Positions 8,178 through 18,481 of a DNA stretch of 64,000 nt are shown here, piece by piece. Position 1 is the stretch's first letter. Every line of letters starts with the position of its first letter. This DNA comes from Limnospira fusiformis SAG 85.79. GTDB taxonomy: Bacteria > Cyanobacteriota > Cyanobacteriia > Cyanobacteriales > Microcoleaceae. The notes under the pieces were generated by a model, which was not told the DNA's origin, did no database searches, and worked only from the letters and a program-made list of their open reading frames with translations. The DNA lies in NCBI RefSeq assembly GCF_012516315.1, contig NZ_CP051185.1, forward strand, positions 5,399,363 through 5,463,362, written 5' to 3'. Both the position numbers and the translations under genes were made by a program.

Positions 8178-11100
8178 TCAGCCTGTGTTACGCATTCCGG
8201 CGGCGATACCGTTGATGGTTAATAAAGCACCGCGCAACAATTCCCCTTTGCTATATCTCGAATGAATTACGCCGGGAGTAGCAGAAGTTCCATGATGACG
8301 CAGGCGCTGGAGTAAAGACACTTGCAATAAACCGAGAGGAATAATTGTGCCATTACGCAGTCGCACTGAGCGCTGAAGTACGGGATCATTATCTAGTAAC
8401 TGTTGCTGTCCGGTAATTTCCAGAACCATTTGACGGGTCAGATTAAACTCTTTGGCTATGCGCTCAAATAAATCCTCAAAGCGATCGCGATCTTTAGGAT
8501 GACTCAACTCCCGCACATAGTGATGAGCCATTTCTAGGTCAACTTTAGCCAGGGTCATTTCTACCTTGGAGAGGGTAGTGCGGAAAAATGGCCATTTAAT
8601 GTAAAAGTAACGGAGCAGTTTGATATTTTCCTGGGGTTCTTCTTGAATAAACTGCTCTATGGCTGTACCGACCCCATACCAAGAGGGTAGCAAAAAGCGG
8701 CTCTGAGTCCAACTAAACACCCAAGGAATGGCTCGTAAACCGGAAATATCTTTTTTCTTGTCACTTTGGCGACGAGCGGGCCGGGAGCTAATTTGCAATT
8801 GGCTAATTTCCTGAATGGGTGTTACCTGCTCAAAGAAATCAACTAGGTCCGGCTGTTCATAAATCAAAGCTCGATAACACGATCGCGATCGCACAGATAA
8901 CTCTTCCATAATTTGATTCCAGGGTTCAATTTCATCAAACCCGGTATGGAGTAAACTGGCTTGAATCACCGCTGTGGCTACACTCTCTAAATTGTACAGA
9001 GCCAGTTGAGACAAAGAATATTTGGAGGCGAGAACCTCTCCCTGTTCGGTAATCTTAATGCGGCCATTAATACTTTTACCGGGTTGAGCCAAAATTGCTT
9101 TGTAAGCCGGTCCGCCGCCGCGTCCCACAGAGCCACCGCGACCGTGGAAGATGCGAATACTGACATAGTAAGATTCCGCCAAGGTTTGTAGGGCTTTCTG
9201 GGCTTTGTGAATTTCCCAGTTGCTACTGAGGAACCCCGAATCTTTATTGCTGTCCGAGTAACCTAACATAATCTCCTGTAGGGAGGCGTTTATATCTTGG
9301 CTGACCTGCTGATATTTTTGGTAGCCACCCGCAAGCAGTGCGCGATATAGGGGTAACTCAAACAGGTCTTTCATTACTGAGGGAGCTTTTTTAAGATCCT
9401 CTACCGTTTCAAACAGGGGTACTACCTGCAAATTACCAATTCCTGTCGCCGGATCATACAGTCCAGCTTCCTTGGCTAACAACAGCACCTCTAGCAGGTC
9501 ACTAACATCATGACTCATGCTGATAATATAGGTCTGGCAAATTTCTTGACCAAATTCCTGCTGTAATTCTCGCATGACCCGGAAAGTGTTAATGGTTTCA
9601 CAGGTTTTTTGGGAAAAGGGTAACTCGGCGGGAATTAGGGGGCGGCGGGTTTGCAATTCTGTGATTAGCCACAGGGTGCGCTCGGCTTCGGTGAGGTCAT
9701 CGTAGGGCCTGGCTAGTAGTTGCAGATAGTCTACAATTTCATTTAAGGCTGTACTATGTACGGAGGATTCCTGCCGCATATCCATCCGCGCTAGATAAAA
9801 GCCGTAAATTTCTACCTGACAGATGAGGTTCTCTAAATCTCGGCATTGGATACCTGTGGCTAGTAGGTTCCGCTCGATTAGCTTTAATTCCTTCAGAAAT
9901 TCCGAGCCTGAATTGTACAGACTTCCGGCGTTTTCTTTGGTGACAATGCGCTCGCGTTCCCTTTCTACTTCGTTACTGGTAGAAAGTCTCTGATTGCGAT
10001 CGCGGGTATTTTGTAGGCGCTTGTGTATGTAGCATAGTTTGAGCCGATAGGGTTCTTGGCGATAGCGGATGGCTACCTGATCATAAACTTCTGGAAGTTG
10101 TACCTGATCGCGATCTAGAGATTCGAGTAATTCTGGTAAAATGTCACTCCAATGCAGAGATAGGCTCAACAGTTGACTTAGATGATCAACAGCCTGAATG
10201 TATTTGTCTATAATCATACCCCGTTGATAACAGGCTGTTTTCCAGGTGACTTCTGGGGTGACTGACGGGTTACCATCGCGATCGGCTCCCACCCAAGACC
10301 CAAATTTACAAAAATCGTAGTTGGGTGGTTTCAGGTGCGGAAAACAGGGGTGTAGGGTTTGTTTAATCCTTTGGTACAGTTGGGGAATTACATCAAATAA
10401 GATTTCCTGGAAATAGTGCAAACTATATTCGACTTCATCCAAAACTGTGGGCTTAAACTGGTGCAGTTCATCAGTACGCCACCACAGCCTTATTTCTTCG
10501 GTTAGTTGTTCTTGTAGTTCACCTGTCCAAGTTTTTACTAACCCGGTGGCTTCGGGATCTTTATTGTCTACTTTGCCATAACTTTCGTCTACTGTGTCTA
10601 GTTGCTGGAGAATTTTGGCTATCCTCCTCTGTTTGGTGCGGATTGTATGGCGTACAATTTCTGTGGGGTGAGCTGTGAATACTAACCTAATATCGAGTTG
10701 ATTTAGTAGCCGCTGAATCACCTGGGAGGGGACGTTTAGCCTTTGCAGCATCGGAAATAGGTTATGGAATGTGGCTAAATCGCGATCGTTTTGGCGTTGG
10801 CTAGTTTGATTTAATAGCTCCACTGGTGTTTCTTCGGCTGTGGAAAAGCGCTGATGACGAGTTTCAAAAATGGAGCGATTCGACTTGTCGGCGGGACTCT
10901 CTGGTGCTCCTTGTTGTTTGATCTGAGCATAGGCTAACTCTTGCTCGCGCTGCTCATAATGTTGCTCGACTATGTTGATCAGTTGAAAATACAAGGCAAA
11001 TGCTCGCGCTGCTCTAATGGCTGCATTGATATCAAGCTCTTTGATAATTTGCCAGACATTGGCTTGTAAATCCGGCGATGCTTGTCCTTCTGGTGAGGTC

Positions 11101-11285
11101 ATCGATCGCATCTGTAGAAGTAAATCTACCAATTGCTCTCCGCACTCCTGACGTAGGACACTTTCCCATAAATCTTCGACAATTTTTAGGCGATTCCTTA
11201 ACAACAGTTCAGAAGCTCCTGCAGTGACGTTAGATGACACTACTGCGCTAGGGATTGGTTCTGAGGATTGGACCAGTGAACTCAT
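8178..11285 (-). CDS. ppc: Phosphoenolpyruvate carboxylase
   Basis: This enzyme adds bicarbonate to phosphoenolpyruvate to form oxaloacetate, the anaplerotic feed to the incomplete TCA cycle and nitrogen assimilation. At 1035 residues it has the length usual for cyanobacterial PEPC. The first catalytic-histidine block [14 protein letters not shown] and the second block [17 protein letters not shown] are intact, as are [14 protein letters not shown], the mobile glycine loop [14 protein letters not shown] and the C-terminus ending [12 protein letters not shown] (the terminal Gly matches the conserved C-terminus). The ATG at 11285 is followed by a 25-residue variable leader rich in Ser, common in cyanobacterial enzymes. 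It appears monocistronic. Confidence 0.98.
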   Translation of the reverse strand: MSSLVQSSEPIPSAVVSSNVTAGASELLLRNRLKIVEDLWESVLRQECGEQLVDLLLQMRSMTSPEGQASPDLQANVWQIIKELDINAAIRAARAFALYFQLINIVEQHYEQREQELAYAQIKQQGAPESPADKSNRSIFETRHQRFSTAEETPVELLNQTSQRQNDRDLATFHNLFPMLQRLNVPSQVIQRLLNQLDIRLVFTAHPTEIVRHTIRTKQRRIAKILQQLDTVDESYGKVDNKDPEATGLVKTWTGELQEQLTEEIRLWWRTDELHQFKPTVLDEVEYSLHYFQEILFDVIPQLYQRIKQTLHPCFPHLKPPNYDFCKFGSWVGADRDGNPSVTPEVTWKTACYQRGMIIDKYIQAVDHLSQLLSLSLHWSDILPELLESLDRDQVQLPEVYDQVAIRYRQEPYRLKLCYIHKRLQNTRDRNQRLSTSNEVERERERIVTKENAGSLYNSGSEFLKELKLIERNLLATGIQCRDLENLICQVEIYGFYLARMDMRQESSVHSTALNEIVDYLQLLARPYDDLTEAERTLWLITELQTRRPLIPAELPFSQKTCETINTFRVMRELQQEFGQEICQTYIISMSHDVSDLLEVLLLAKEAGLYDPATGIGNLQVVPLFETVEDLKKAPSVMKDLFELPLYRALLAGGYQKYQQVSQDINASLQEIMLGYSDSNKDSGFLSSNWEIHKAQKALQTLAESYYVSIRIFHGRGGSVGRGGGPAYKAILAQPGKSINGRIKITEQGEVLASKYSLSQLALYNLESVATAVIQASLLHTGFDEIEPWNQIMEELSVRSRSCYRALIYEQPDLVDFFEQVTPIQEISQLQISSRPARRQSDKKKDISGLRAIPWVFSWTQSRFLLPSWYGVGTAIEQFIQEEPQENIKLLRYFYIKWPFFRTTLSKVEMTLAKVDLEMAHHYVRELSHPKDRDRFEDLFERIAKEFNLTRQMVLEITGQQQLLDNDPVLQRSVRLRNGTIIPLGLLQVSLLQRLRHHGTSATPGVIHSRYSKGELLRGALLTINGIAAGMRNTG

Positions 11286-11633
11286 AGGGCCTGTTCCGTA
11301 GTTAGCAAGAATATCTTAAACATTATACTTGCCCGGTAGACATTCGGTGAAATATCTCCCCAGAAATTTCTAAGAAACTCCCATCATCACACTATCAAAT
11401 TTTCGATGATTGTATCTAATTTATCAATTAAATTAGCCCCGGTTGTGCTATAATCAGTGAGAGGCATTTTGGGGACATATTGCCAGATATATTTACCCCA
11501 GGTAATCGGCTTTCCCCCTAGGGTAAATATCCCCTCCCATCAGCCCTTATTCATCAATTCGGGCTGCTGAATTTATTACCTGTATTTGGTGAGTAATTAT
11601 GGGGCAAATAAACATCCAGGGAAGGTTGGGAGG
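11286..11633. other. Intergenic region with a 10-bp inverted repeat
   Basis: No coding sequence is convincing here. A perfect inverted repeat ATATTTACCC/GGGTAAATAT (11489-11498 and 11521-11530) is present. The stretch should include the ppc promoter, which I cannot place exactly. Confidence 0.5.
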
Positions 11634-11858
11634 CTAGTAGCTTCCCTGGTTAGGAAAATGGAGGACGGGTAAGCGCGCGCCTCGGAAAACTTCCTCGCTA
11701 CCCTCACTGAGACTCAACACCAACTCTTGCACTATAGGAATGGCAGCAAAAGCCACAACCACAGGGGTTGTGGCCAACCCCAAAAGCAAATCGGAAGGTA
11801 AAAGGGGGGTTTTCGGGGCTATAGGGTCGGAAACAGGGGTATCATCAGCAGAAGACAT
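11634..11858 (-). CDS. Small putative membrane protein, unknown function
   Basis: A 74-residue product with a Pro- and Asp-rich N-terminus and one hydrophobic stretch (LLLGLATTPVVVAFAAIPIV, about residues 25-44) that could span a membrane, followed by an acidic segment (SLSEGSEEV) and a short basic end. I recognise no family. The hydrophobic helix and the absence of a convincing competing gene on the other strand support it, but small size keeps confidence moderate. Confidence 0.45.
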   Translation of the reverse strand: MSSADDTPVSDPIAPKTPLLPSDLLLGLATTPVVVAFAAIPIVQELVLSLSEGSEEVFRGARLPVLHFPNQGSY

Positions 11859-12220
11859 CTGTAACTTGCCTCAACAGTTGGTTAAGCTAACTATGCCAGA
11901 AGATGTGATCCGGGGCAACCTTCCCGTCAGAGAGGCCGCTGAGTTATGCTGAATATGTGCGGGCGGGTCGCTACCGCGTCCCCTGGGAAAATTGACTATG
12001 GGAATATGTATAATGGTATTGTCGGGGCTTAATTAGCCGGTTAGACTCTCGAAACGAACATAAAAACAGTAAGATCGTGGCAAGCAGTGGCCTGTCTGGT
12101 GCTGCCAAGAGTTGGGAAGCGAGGTCAGTTGGTTCTTTCAGGAGTTTAAGCCTGAGAGTACCCATGAACCCGGAATTCGGAATTGTGTAGATTGTAACTT
12201 ATTTTGGCGTAATGTAGCGC
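11859..12220. other. Intergenic region upstream of the DUF1574 gene; possible weak RNA structure
   Basis: No gene is supported. A weak imperfect hairpin (GGCAAGCA with TGCTGCC, about 12080-12113) occurs in it. I looked for SRP RNA, 6S RNA and tmRNA landmarks and found none that hold. Confidence 0.3.
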
Positions 12221-15200
12221 GTGGTTAGGGATTATTCAGGATTAACGCAATGGTCAATTGATGCGATCGCCACAGCCGGGGTTGAGGTACAGACCAGGTT
12301 GCGAGGGAATCATTTACATATTTTGTGCGAGGGACAGCCCTCTCCTCGAGAGACGGTGGTGGTGTCTCAATTCAAGATGGCTTTAGACCGCACGCCACTA
12401 GAATCCTTGCTGCCCCGCGATGCGCCGAAAATTTATAAGATATTTGTTTCGGGTCGCGAGACAGGTGCTAAACGCCCGGAGTGGACGGTTAAACTGGATT
12501 ATCCGACTTCGGCTACAGTACACGCACTGCACCCTCGGTCAACAGGAGATCAGGGTCAGGGTGTGGGACTGCGTAAATGGTTGGGGGATATAGCCGATCG
12601 CACATTCATTGGCGATCGCCCATCTTCCTCAACGACTACTGTTTCTGACCAGCCCCGGGTCATCATTACCCCGGTTAATGACACGGAGGCGGAAAATCAG
12701 CAGCCACCAACTGACCTAGCTACCCCTCCCGATAGTCCGGTGGAACCAGCCCTAGTGGCAACCCCGGAAAATTTAGCCCGCCGGGGTAATCCTGATGCGA
12801 TCGCCAGTATTCTGAGCGAAATCCTGGGTGGGTTGGGGGTCAGCGTCAAAGTCAGCATTCGCAACCAGAAAAGCGACAAATCAACCCTATGGAGATCTAA
12901 ACGGCGGCGGTTATGGGTACTGTGTGAGTCAGCCTACAGCCCGGACCCTTCCCTATTAGCGGAACCTATAGCTAGTAGACTGCGGGAATTGCAACTGCAA
13001 GAGTTCCGCGATGCCTGCATTTTACTAAGGGTGGAAGGGGAAACTAAAGCGGATTGGATGCTACGGATTGACCTAACTCCCCCCGATCGCATTCTGAAAG
13101 ATTGGGCGCGCTGGGGAGACTCTGAGGCGATCGCCATTCTGCTTAATCAAAAACTAGCGGCACTAGATATTGGACTTAGGGCGACTCTGAAAGAATCTAC
13201 CCTACACCTGTTTTGTCACCAATTAGGAGATACGAAAAATCATCGTCGTCGCCTCTCCCCCCAGAAGGAAACCGTTGTCACCGCTTGTCGGGAAATTTTA
13301 AATGCGATCGGCCCCCAAGGTATTCGCGCCGCCACTATTTACGGCGTAGAAATCAGCCCCACAGGTAAAGAAGCCCAAAAGCCGACTTGGATTGATTGGC
13401 TAAATTTACCTGCTTTTGAACATCCCGACCTGCAAACCCCCACCCAGACCCTCGCCGCCCAAGGGGATATCGATGCGATTAAATTCCAAATTGAACGTCT
13501 GATTAACCCTGACCTAGAAACTAAACTCGCCACCGGGGGAATTAAAGTTCTGGCGTTACGCAAGGGGAAATTTATCCATGTGATGACAGAAGCGCCTACT
13601 TGTCCTTCTCAGTCTCGCGTCGCCCTCGTGATCGCTAGATTTTTACAAGCCCAAGGAATTGAAGGGGTGGAAGGAGTCCGCATCTATGGACGGCGGGCGG
13701 GTCAAAAACACCCCCTCTGGCGCTATGGTATTTCCTTAAAACCGACGGAGATAGATCAACCATTAACTGCTTCGGAAGATTTTATCGACTCAGAATTAAC
13801 CGCCACGGCGGTGGGAGAACAGGTCGGACAGTTGGTATTTTCTCCGGCTATTAATGTTGATGGTGCAGATAGTGATTTGCCATCATCTCAGGTTTTATCA
13901 GCACTGCATCACCTGAGCGAAACCATTAGCCAAGTTTTGATGGCTTCTCAGTTATTTACCAGTAAAAACTGCCCAGATATTGTCGTTGAAAAAACCTCTC
14001 AGAGGTATCAGAAACGCGCTCTGGCTGTGGCTTGTGGGCTACTGGGATTGCTGATGGTTTGGCAGAGCGATCGCCTGGTGGGGAGTCTGCTTGATTCTAT
14101 TGCTATGACTGCTATCTCTGCTGATATTTCGGAGGCGGAAACTGAAGGGGAACAAGTCCCTACCTTGACACAAGACCCCCCCACGGGTTGGCTATCGAGT
14201 TTACAGGTGTTGGCTGTGAGTGAAGGTGATGGGGTTTTTAATGACTCTGGTTTTACTTCCCGACCAGGAAAATCGGCGATCGCTGCTGCTTGTGATATTG
14301 ATGATACTCAATGCCGTTTGTCGCAATTTGTTTACCCGACTTTCCGCAGCCAACAACTAGATGAACAGATTGTCCGCTATCAACAATATATCGCCACCCA
14401 TAAAAGACCCCCAGATATACTAATTATCGGCAGTTCTCGCGCCTTGCGAGGCATTGATCCAGAGGTTTTGAGTAGGGGATTGGTAGCAGAAGGTCATCCG
14501 CCTTTACGGGTGTTTAATTTTGGCATAAATGGGGCAACAGTGCAAATTGTTGATTTAATTATTCGGCGGATTTTGCCCCCTGAACAATTGCCTCAGTTGA
14601 TTATTTTAGCTGATGGGGTGCGGGCGCTAAATAGTGGTCGAGAAGACCGGACTTATCAGGCGATTTCTGCATCAGAAGCCTATCAACAAATTAGCCAAGG
14701 AACTTTTCAAATTGTCCCCCCAGATTCCTTTGAACCACCCCCAAATCTTCAGGAAACTTTGATAGCATTGACGGAAAATGCCCTAGACGGAAGGTGGGAC
14801 CAACAGCAGTTTCAACAGGCTATTCAAGAACAAATTTCCCAGGTATCCCAAGCCTATAGACAGCGCGATCGCTTCAAGGCAGTTTTACAATCTATTGCTA
14901 ATGGTCGCGCCTTTGCTACCCCGCCAACCCCCTCGGAACAACAGGAATTAGCCGAGGCAGAAACCGAGGAGGAAGCTAGATTTTTGCCCAATGGATTTTT
15001 GCCTTTATCGGTGCGCTTTGACCCGGAAATTTACTATCAAAATCATGCTAAGGTTTCCGGTTATTATGATAGCGATTATCAAAATTTTCAATTAGACGGC
15101 ATTCAGACCCAATCTTTGAAGAATATAATCGCTTATACTCAATCATTTCGGATTCCTGTGGTATTTGTCAATATGCCACTAACTGATCATTATTTTGACC

Positions 15201-15430
15201 CGGTTCGCAGTGCCTATGAGGAGAAATTCCGTGAACACATGGAGAGGGTGGCTGCTGAAACGGGTTTGGTTTTTCTCGATTTGGGGTGGCGCTGGTCAGA
15301 TAGTTATGACTATTTCTCTGACCCTAGTCATCTCAACCGCTATGGCGCGATCGCTGTGGCTGAATATTTGGCGACTCAAAAGGTGATTCCTTGGCCGGAT
15401 AATGATATTATAGCTAATCCTAAACTATAA
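12221..15430 (+). CDS. DUF1574-type membrane protein with tandem N-terminal repeats and SGNH-like domain
   Basis: A 1069-residue protein starting at GTG 12221. Residues about 1-520 contain four copies of a ~95-residue alpha/beta repeat; copies are marked by an (A/D)AIxxxL...L segment, a strand such as LHILCEG, LWVLCES, LHLFCHQ or FIHVMTE, and an ending W-x-(V/L/I) strand (PEWTVKLDY, ADWMLRIDL, LWRYGISLK). A membrane segment follows (ALAVACGLLGLLMVWQ, about 605-620). The C-terminal half matches the cyanobacterial DUF1574 family with an SGNH-hydrolase-like start, ILIIGSSRALRGIDP, and a late DPSHLNRYGAIAVAEYL block resembling the Asp-x-x-His catalytic pair. It may modify a cell-surface polymer, as other SGNH proteins do, but that is inference. 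Confidence 0.85.
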   Translation: MVRDYSGLTQWSIDAIATAGVEVQTRLRGNHLHILCEGQPSPRETVVVSQFKMALDRTPLESLLPRDAPKIYKIFVSGRETGAKRPEWTVKLDYPTSATVHALHPRSTGDQGQGVGLRKWLGDIADRTFIGDRPSSSTTTVSDQPRVIITPVNDTEAENQQPPTDLATPPDSPVEPALVATPENLARRGNPDAIASILSEILGGLGVSVKVSIRNQKSDKSTLWRSKRRRLWVLCESAYSPDPSLLAEPIASRLRELQLQEFRDACILLRVEGETKADWMLRIDLTPPDRILKDWARWGDSEAIAILLNQKLAALDIGLRATLKESTLHLFCHQLGDTKNHRRRLSPQKETVVTACREILNAIGPQGIRAATIYGVEISPTGKEAQKPTWIDWLNLPAFEHPDLQTPTQTLAAQGDIDAIKFQIERLINPDLETKLATGGIKVLALRKGKFIHVMTEAPTCPSQSRVALVIARFLQAQGIEGVEGVRIYGRRAGQKHPLWRYGISLKPTEIDQPLTASEDFIDSELTATAVGEQVGQLVFSPAINVDGADSDLPSSQVLSALHHLSETISQVLMASQLFTSKNCPDIVVEKTSQRYQKRALAVACGLLGLLMVWQSDRLVGSLLDSIAMTAISADISEAETEGEQVPTLTQDPPTGWLSSLQVLAVSEGDGVFNDSGFTSRPGKSAIAAACDIDDTQCRLSQFVYPTFRSQQLDEQIVRYQQYIATHKRPPDILIIGSSRALRGIDPEVLSRGLVAEGHPPLRVFNFGINGATVQIVDLIIRRILPPEQLPQLIILADGVRALNSGREDRTYQAISASEAYQQISQGTFQIVPPDSFEPPPNLQETLIALTENALDGRWDQQQFQQAIQEQISQVSQAYRQRDRFKAVLQSIANGRAFATPPTPSEQQELAEAETEEEARFLPNGFLPLSVRFDPEIYYQNHAKVSGYYDSDYQNFQLDGIQTQSLKNIIAYTQSFRIPVVFVNMPLTDHYFDPVRSAYEEKFREHMERVAAETGLVFLDLGWRWSDSYDYFSDPSHLNRYGAIAVAEYLATQKVIPWPDNDIIANPKL

Positions 15431-15445
15431 TACACTCTAGTTGTA

Positions 15446-16468
15446 ATGATGATGGCCTTAACTGAAAGTTTACAATTTCTTTTAGATGAAGCGACGGCGG
15501 AACAAAATGTGCCGGGGGGAGTTCTTTATGTGGCAACCCCTGAAGGCAAATATGAGATAGCATCGGGTTTTTCTTATGTTACCAAACGCCATAAAGTCCA
15601 GCGTCGCGATCGCTTTCGGATTGGTGGTATTAGTCAGGTTTTTGTGGCTACGGTGGTTTTACAATTATACCAAAATCGTAGCCTTGATTTAGAAGATAAT
15701 TTGACGAAATGGCTGGATCAGGAAATCTGCGATCGCCTTGAAAATAGCGATAAAATTACCATTCGACAATTGCTTAATCATAGCAGCGGTTTAGATGATT
15801 ACCTGGAAACTGATGAGTTTCAACAAGCCGCTAGTCAACGGGAAAAAAATCAGTTTTTGACGGCTAAAGAGGCTATCTGTTTGGCAGATAATTTAGAATC
15901 TCTGGGGGTTCCTGGCGCGGGTCATTGTTACTCGAATACTAACTATATTTTGCTAGAGTTGATTGTGGAAGCAGTAACCGGAAATCCTCTGTATCAAGAA
16001 ATGCGATCGCGGATTTTTGACCCCCTCGGTTTAAAGGATACCTTTACCGAATACCGCGAAACTCCCCCCCCGAAACACAAGAGTTGTCAAAATTGCATCA
16101 GTCCGGAAAAATTAGGCACTGGTTTAGGCGATCGTGGCTTAATTTCCAGTGCTTATGATGTGGGAAAATTTGCCGAAACCCTATTTATGACTGATGAACT
16201 CTTAAATGAGGATACCTTTGATCAAATGATTAATTGGTTTCCAGATAATGAGGGGGGTTTTTATGGCTTAGGAGTTAATAGTTGGGATGCTAAAGAATGG
16301 GGAGATGTTTGGGGATACACTGGGGGAATAGATGGTTATTCATCAGCCTTATGGCATCTTCCTGATGAGGAAATGACTATTGTAGTTTTGCTGGATGAAG
16401 ATACTAATACCACTCCCGATTATATCATTGAGCGGGTTCTGGCAGTTATTCTTGAGGATGAATTTTAA
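15446..16468 (+). CDS. Beta-lactamase-fold (class C/PBP-like) protein with degenerate active site
   Basis: A 340-residue protein of the serine beta-lactamase / D,D-peptidase-like family (beta-lactamase Pfam fold). Family landmarks are clear: NVPGGVLYV, DRFRIGG, LNHSSGLDDYL, CYSNTNYILLELIVE, DPLGLKDTF and GLGDRGLISSAYDV. The nucleophile motif SxxK, expected directly after RIG, reads Gly61-Ile-Ser-Gln64, so both the Ser and the Lys are absent. The second motif YSN is intact and the third, usually HTG/KTG, reads YTG. It is therefore probably not an acyl-serine hydrolase and may bind rather than cut. It has no signal peptide. It begins 15 bases after the DUF1574 gene and is probably in one operon with it. 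Confidence 0.88.
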   Translation: MMMALTESLQFLLDEATAEQNVPGGVLYVATPEGKYEIASGFSYVTKRHKVQRRDRFRIGGISQVFVATVVLQLYQNRSLDLEDNLTKWLDQEICDRLENSDKITIRQLLNHSSGLDDYLETDEFQQAASQREKNQFLTAKEAICLADNLESLGVPGAGHCYSNTNYILLELIVEAVTGNPLYQEMRSRIFDPLGLKDTFTEYRETPPPKHKSCQNCISPEKLGTGLGDRGLISSAYDVGKFAETLFMTDELLNEDTFDQMINWFPDNEGGFYGLGVNSWDAKEWGDVWGYTGGIDGYSSALWHLPDEEMTIVVLLDEDTNTTPDYIIERVLAVILEDEF

Positions 16469-16484
16469 TCGACTGTAGTTAAGT

Positions 16485-16509
16485 AACCCTCTCCCCCAGC
16501 GAGGGGGTT
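16485..16509. terminator. Hairpin between convergent genes
   Basis: AACCCTC...GAGGGGGTT, with an alternative CCCCC/GGGGG pairing, lies between the beta-lactamase-like gene and the DUF3124 gene, which converge. No long T-tract follows on the plus strand. Confidence 0.45.
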
Positions 16510-16528
16510 CTGAAAACCATCTAATTAT

Positions 16529-17083
16529 CTATGGTTGATTATTAATTACTTGTCCTCGACTGGTAAAAGCTAACCCCTGGGTTCCTGATACACCAATCAT
16601 TACTGATTCCATTATCGGTTCAGAAACGGCGCTTTCTGATACCCATTCAACCAGAAAATTAGCACCAGAACCCCCGCTAGTATTGCTTTGTTCAATAAAA
16701 AACTCCATGCTGGCGAGAGGTGGCATTTTCAAGGCACTATCAAGGTAATTTTTAACCAAATTACCATCAGTATTGTAGTAACTCACAGAAGTGATAATGA
16801 TGGGAGAATTTGGGTCTGTATTGCGAATACTAAGTGTACTGGCTAAATTATAAGCCTGTTGGGTGTTTCGGAAATAGATATGAGAGTAAACCGGAATATA
16901 AACAGTTTGTCCTGCTATAGCTTGAATTTCACTAATATCAATGGTTTGAGCCGCATCGGTAAATTTTTCGGTTGTAGTTGATTCTAACCCCGATTGTTGT
17001 TGACCTGTTATGGTACTTGGTTGGGGTGTACAGGCGACTAAAATCACCGCCAATATCGCCCCTATAAATATGTTGATTTTCAT
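16529..17083 (-). CDS. DUF3124 lipoprotein
   Basis: A predicted exported lipoprotein of 184 residues from the internal ATG at 17083; a TTG 18 bases upstream would add MRGKII. The N-terminus MKINIFIGAILAVILVAC is a lipoprotein signal with lipobox LVAC, so Cys would be lipidated. The mature part fits the DUF3124 family: AGQTVYIPVYSHIYFRNT, LASTLSIRNTDPNSPI, SVSYYNTDGNLVKNYL, PLASMEFFIEQSNTSGGSGANFLVEW. Function is unknown. It starts 29 bases after the antiporter stop on the same strand, so it may be cotranscribed with it. Confidence 0.85.
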   Translation of the reverse strand: MKINIFIGAILAVILVACTPQPSTITGQQQSGLESTTTEKFTDAAQTIDISEIQAIAGQTVYIPVYSHIYFRNTQQAYNLASTLSIRNTDPNSPIIITSVSYYNTDGNLVKNYLDSALKMPPLASMEFFIEQSNTSGGSGANFLVEWVSESAVSEPIMESVMIGVSGTQGLAFTSRGQVINNQP

Positions 17084-17111
17084 GATAATTTTACCCCGCA
17101 AATTGAGATTT

Positions 17112-18341
17112 TTAATTTTCCGACTCCGCCATTAAATCAAGTTTCTTAGCTAGAGGTGATAGGGATAGACCCTGAACCAGTAAAGATACAATCACCATAA
17201 AAAAGATGACATGAAAAATCTGATTAGCACCTTGAATACCAGCGGTTAAAGGAAAAGTTGCTAAAACAATGGGAACAGCCCCCCGTAAACCTACCCAAGA
17301 AACAAATAGTTTCTCTTTTATTGGCATCTTTACTAATGATAGACAAGAAAGGGTAGCAATGGGACGCGCCACGAAAATTAAAAATAAACCCATTGCTATT
17401 CCCACCGCAGCGATAGGAATAAGTTGGGACGGAATCACTAGCAATCCTAGGTTTAAGAACATGATAATTTGCATCAGCCAAGCTAGGGCTTCATAGAAAC
17501 TAAAAATATTTTTTCCTGCACTAGGAAGGTGGGAATTGCCAACCACTAAACCTGCTATATAAGCAGCCAGAAAACCATTACCACCGACAACGGTACTTAA
17601 ACCATAGGTCAGCAAAGTTAGAGCGAGTGTCATTACAGAATATAGCCCTTCAGCAGTTAAATTCATGCTACGAATGGCCCAAACTGTCCCCTTGCCCAAG
17701 CCATATCCCATCGCCAGGCCCATCAACATTTGCATAATCACCGATAGGATTAAAGACCACAATGAGAACTGCCCTTGTTCCAAGATTTGCACGATTTCAA
17801 TAGTTAGTAAAGCGGCCATGGGGTCATTACTGCCAGATTCAAATTCTAGCAAAGGTTGCAGATTTCCCCGCAGACCTAAATTACCCGATCGCAAAATTGA
17901 AAATACGGCGGCTGCATCAGTAGAAGAAATAATCGCCCCTAACAATAATCCTTCAGTTAAATTAATTCCTCTTACGCCAATATTAAAGGTGGAAAAGGAA
18001 CCCAGCATAAACCAAGCAAAAATCCCTAATAAAAGAGTGGTTAACCCGACTCCTACTGTAGCGAGAGTGAGTCCGGGAATTAACACGGGACGAATTTTCG
18101 CCCACTTAGTATCTAGTCCGCCGGAAAATAAAATAATAGTCAGCGCCATATCTCCGATAGTCCTGGTTAATTCGGGATTGTTATATTCAATAGCGCCTAT
18201 ACCTTCGGAACCCGTGACAATTCCAATCATTAGGAACAGTAGCAAACTAGGAACACCTAAGTGAATGGCAGCTTTACTAGCAATGACACTAGCTAACAGC
18301 AGGATAGCAATGGCAATAGATAAATATTCGATCGCAATCAT
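17112..18341 (-). CDS. CPA1-family cation/proton antiporter
   Basis: A 409-residue polytopic inner-membrane protein with about 11-12 hydrophobic segments. It matches the CPA1 NhaP-type monovalent cation/proton antiporters: LILFSGGLDT-like block (TIILFSGGLDTKWAKI), GAIISSTDAAAVFSILR, and the ion-binding block FESGSNDPMAALLTI with the Asn-Asp pair. The late VGLRGAVPIVLATFPL segment is typical. It ends just after the membrane domain (SPLAKKLDLMAESEN) and lacks the cytoplasmic TrkA-C regulatory domain present in some relatives (CvrA type). Whether it moves Na+ or K+ cannot be judged. The region between this gene and the divergent methyltransferase gene (18342-18481) should hold both promoters. 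Confidence 0.92.
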   Translation of the reverse strand: MIAIEYLSIAIAILLLASVIASKAAIHLGVPSLLLFLMIGIVTGSEGIGAIEYNNPELTRTIGDMALTIILFSGGLDTKWAKIRPVLIPGLTLATVGVGLTTLLLGIFAWFMLGSFSTFNIGVRGINLTEGLLLGAIISSTDAAAVFSILRSGNLGLRGNLQPLLEFESGSNDPMAALLTIEIVQILEQGQFSLWSLILSVIMQMLMGLAMGYGLGKGTVWAIRSMNLTAEGLYSVMTLALTLLTYGLSTVVGGNGFLAAYIAGLVVGNSHLPSAGKNIFSFYEALAWLMQIIMFLNLGLLVIPSQLIPIAAVGIAMGLFLIFVARPIATLSCLSLVKMPIKEKLFVSWVGLRGAVPIVLATFPLTAGIQGANQIFHVIFFMVIVSLLVQGLSLSPLAKKLDLMAESEN

Positions 18342-18481
18342 CTAAAATTTCGGTTAAGGTTTGGCGGAAACTGCTAAATATATAGCAATCTTTTTGAAAA
18401 AAGACAAGGGAGGAATTTTCCTGGAGGTCTTTATGTCATATAATAGCTGCTAAGATAGTCCGACTGTGGAGATCAGTTGCA

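Noticed and set aside
12080..12130. Possible SRP RNA or 6S RNA because of GGCAAGCAG and GGAAGCGAGGTCAG fragments
   Set aside because: The conserved SRP helix 8 sequence order and GGAA tetraloop context do not fit, and no long 6S-type bulged hairpin could be drawn.
11971..12165. Minus-strand 64-codon reading frame starting MGTLRLKLLKEPTDL
   Set aside because: Its composition is irregular (many Arg/Tyr/His at the end), no family features appear, and it fills an intergenic region with weak structure; treated as chance.
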